A program made the translations under genes and the position numbers. The notes beneath the pieces were generated by a model that had not been told where the DNA came from, did no database searches, and was given only the letters and a program-made list of their open reading frames with translations. DNA of 64,000 bases. It comes from Rhodococcus sp. HNM0569 (GTDB lineage: Bacteria > Actinomycetota > Actinomycetes > Mycobacteriales > Mycobacteriaceae). Below are positions 63,373-64,000 of this stretch, one piece after another. Where the stretch lies: assembly GCF_012726205.1 (NCBI RefSeq), contig NZ_JAASAE010000006.1, forward strand, positions 124,001 to 188,000, written 5' to 3'. Numbering within the stretch: the first letter of the stretch is position 1; every line of letters begins with the position of its first letter.

Positions 63373-63397
63373 CCGGGAGAACCTGAAGGGAGACACC

Positions 63398-63838
63398 ATG
63401 ACTTCGCAGGACACCCTCGTCGTCGGATTCGACGGCCACGACGCGTCGATCGCGGCGCTCGAGCACGCAGCGGGCCTCGCGGCCCGGCTCGACGCCGCGG
63501 TGGTGGTCGTGCATGTGCTCGACCTCGGGGACACGCCGCTCGACCCGGATGCGGCTCGCTGGGAGCCCGACACGGCGCATCGTGTCGCGCGACTGCGGGC
63601 GCGGGTCGCGGAGATCGTGGACGCGCACGACGCGGCGTGGGCCTTCGAGGCGACCGCGGGCGACGTCGTCGACGTGCTGGTCGACCGGGCGGACGCGGTC
63701 GACGCCACGTGGATCGTGCTCGGTGCGCCGCGGCGCGGGCTGCTCGCGCGCATGGACCGGATGCTCGGTGAGGCGGTCGCCGCGCGCATCCTGACGCGCA
63801 GCGTGTCGCCGGTCGTGGTGGTGCCGAGTCCCAGCTGA
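63398..63838 (+). CDS. Universal stress protein (UspA domain)
   Basis: A 146-residue single USP domain. It starts TLVVGFDGHDASIAALEHAAGLA and ends with APRRGLLARMDRMLGEAVAARILTRSVSPVVVV. The ATP loop G-x2-G-x9-G(S/T) is only partly kept: Glu replaces the final Ser/Thr, so nucleotide binding is uncertain. It follows crcB2 by 25 nt with its own GAAGGGAGA, and may share the fluoride-induced transcript. Confidence 0.9.
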   Translation: MTSQDTLVVGFDGHDASIAALEHAAGLAARLDAAVVVVHVLDLGDTPLDPDAARWEPDTAHRVARLRARVAEIVDAHDAAWAFEATAGDVVDVLVDRADAVDATWIVLGAPRRGLLARMDRMLGEAVAARILTRSVSPVVVVPSPS

Positions 63839-63951
63839 GCACGCTTCCATCCAGCGGGAATACCCCCTCCCGCCGAGACGCGCACCCAGACAGTATGAGC
63901 TTCATCACAGTGCACCGGCCTGCCTGCCGGTAGTTACGGAGGAGCTCGTCG

Positions 63952-64000
63952 ATGACCCAGCTTTCCCATCCCCCCACCAGCACGAACACCACCACGGCCG
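63952..64000 (+). CDS. Start of a truncated gene at the right edge
   Basis: ATG 63952 follows a strong ACGGAGGAG and opens a frame reading MTQLSHPPTSTNTTTA to the end of the window. Only 16 residues are visible; nothing can be said about function. Confidence 0.6.
   Translation, partial: MTQLSHPPTSTNTTTA

Overview
The window is high-GC (about two thirds G+C or more by eye) chromosomal DNA from an actinobacterium of the order Mycobacteriales, most like Rhodococcus, Gordonia or a close relative. Several things point there. It encodes a mycothiol-dependent formaldehyde dehydrogenase. It has actinobacterial families such as DUF5313, DUF3151 and an F420-type luciferase-like enzyme. A HAIR-type site lies in front of clpB. 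The gene order purA, M50 protease, DUF3151, membrane protein, fba, DedA, GH76, TrmH, pyrE, clpB, globin-reductase runs parallel to what I remember of Mycobacterium tuberculosis Rv0357c to Rv0385. No rRNA, tRNA, CRISPR array, transposase or phage gene was found.

Layout. 1-5.9 kb: end of an alkylated-DNA repair gene, a TetR/F420-type/crotonase unit, and a formaldehyde-detoxification pair (mscR plus a metallo-hydrolase) followed by an Old Yellow Enzyme. 5.9-7.9 kb: a DmmA-like small protein framed by repeats, and a DypB-type peroxidase whose tail looks like an encapsulin cargo tag. 7.9-10.9 kb: purA, an Rv0358-like gene and an M50 protease. 10.9-16.1 kb: a 5-oxoproline catabolism operon (NRAMP-like permease, pxpA, pxpB, pxpC, YcsI-type protein) with a divergent GntR regulator and a perfect operator. 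16.2-23.2 kb: aldo/keto reductase, patatin, MarR, WYL regulator, PPOX protein, a CDF metal exporter behind a perfect palindrome, a FUSC-like membrane protein and DUF3151. 23.4-33.3 kb: the conserved fba/DedA/GH76/TrmH block, a lipoprotein, a lysoplasmalogenase-like protein and glutamate decarboxylase. 33.6-40.3 kb: an accessory region of exported proteins, a MarR-MFS pair and an EphA-like epoxide hydrolase. 40.4-48.4 kb: a two-component system, pyrE, membrane proteins and clpB.

48.6-55.0 kb is the most unusual part. An SDR gene bracketed by direct repeats exactly 900 bp apart is followed by four haem/flavin reductase genes on one strand: a divergent globin-reductase, a reductase with no globin, a second globin-reductase resembling Rv0385, and a canonical Hmp. 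A DivIVA-domain coiled-coil gene sits between the last two, overlapping the first of them and 2 nt from hmp. This is my best candidate for an undescribed system: a redox or NO/oxygen-handling module tied to a polarity or septum protein.

55.0-64.0 kb: a TetR-DUF418 pair with a 13-bp-armed operator, an acyl-CoA ligase, ctaD, a histidine phosphatase, two crcB fluoride-channel genes behind a recognisable fluoride riboswitch, a universal stress protein and the first codons of another gene.
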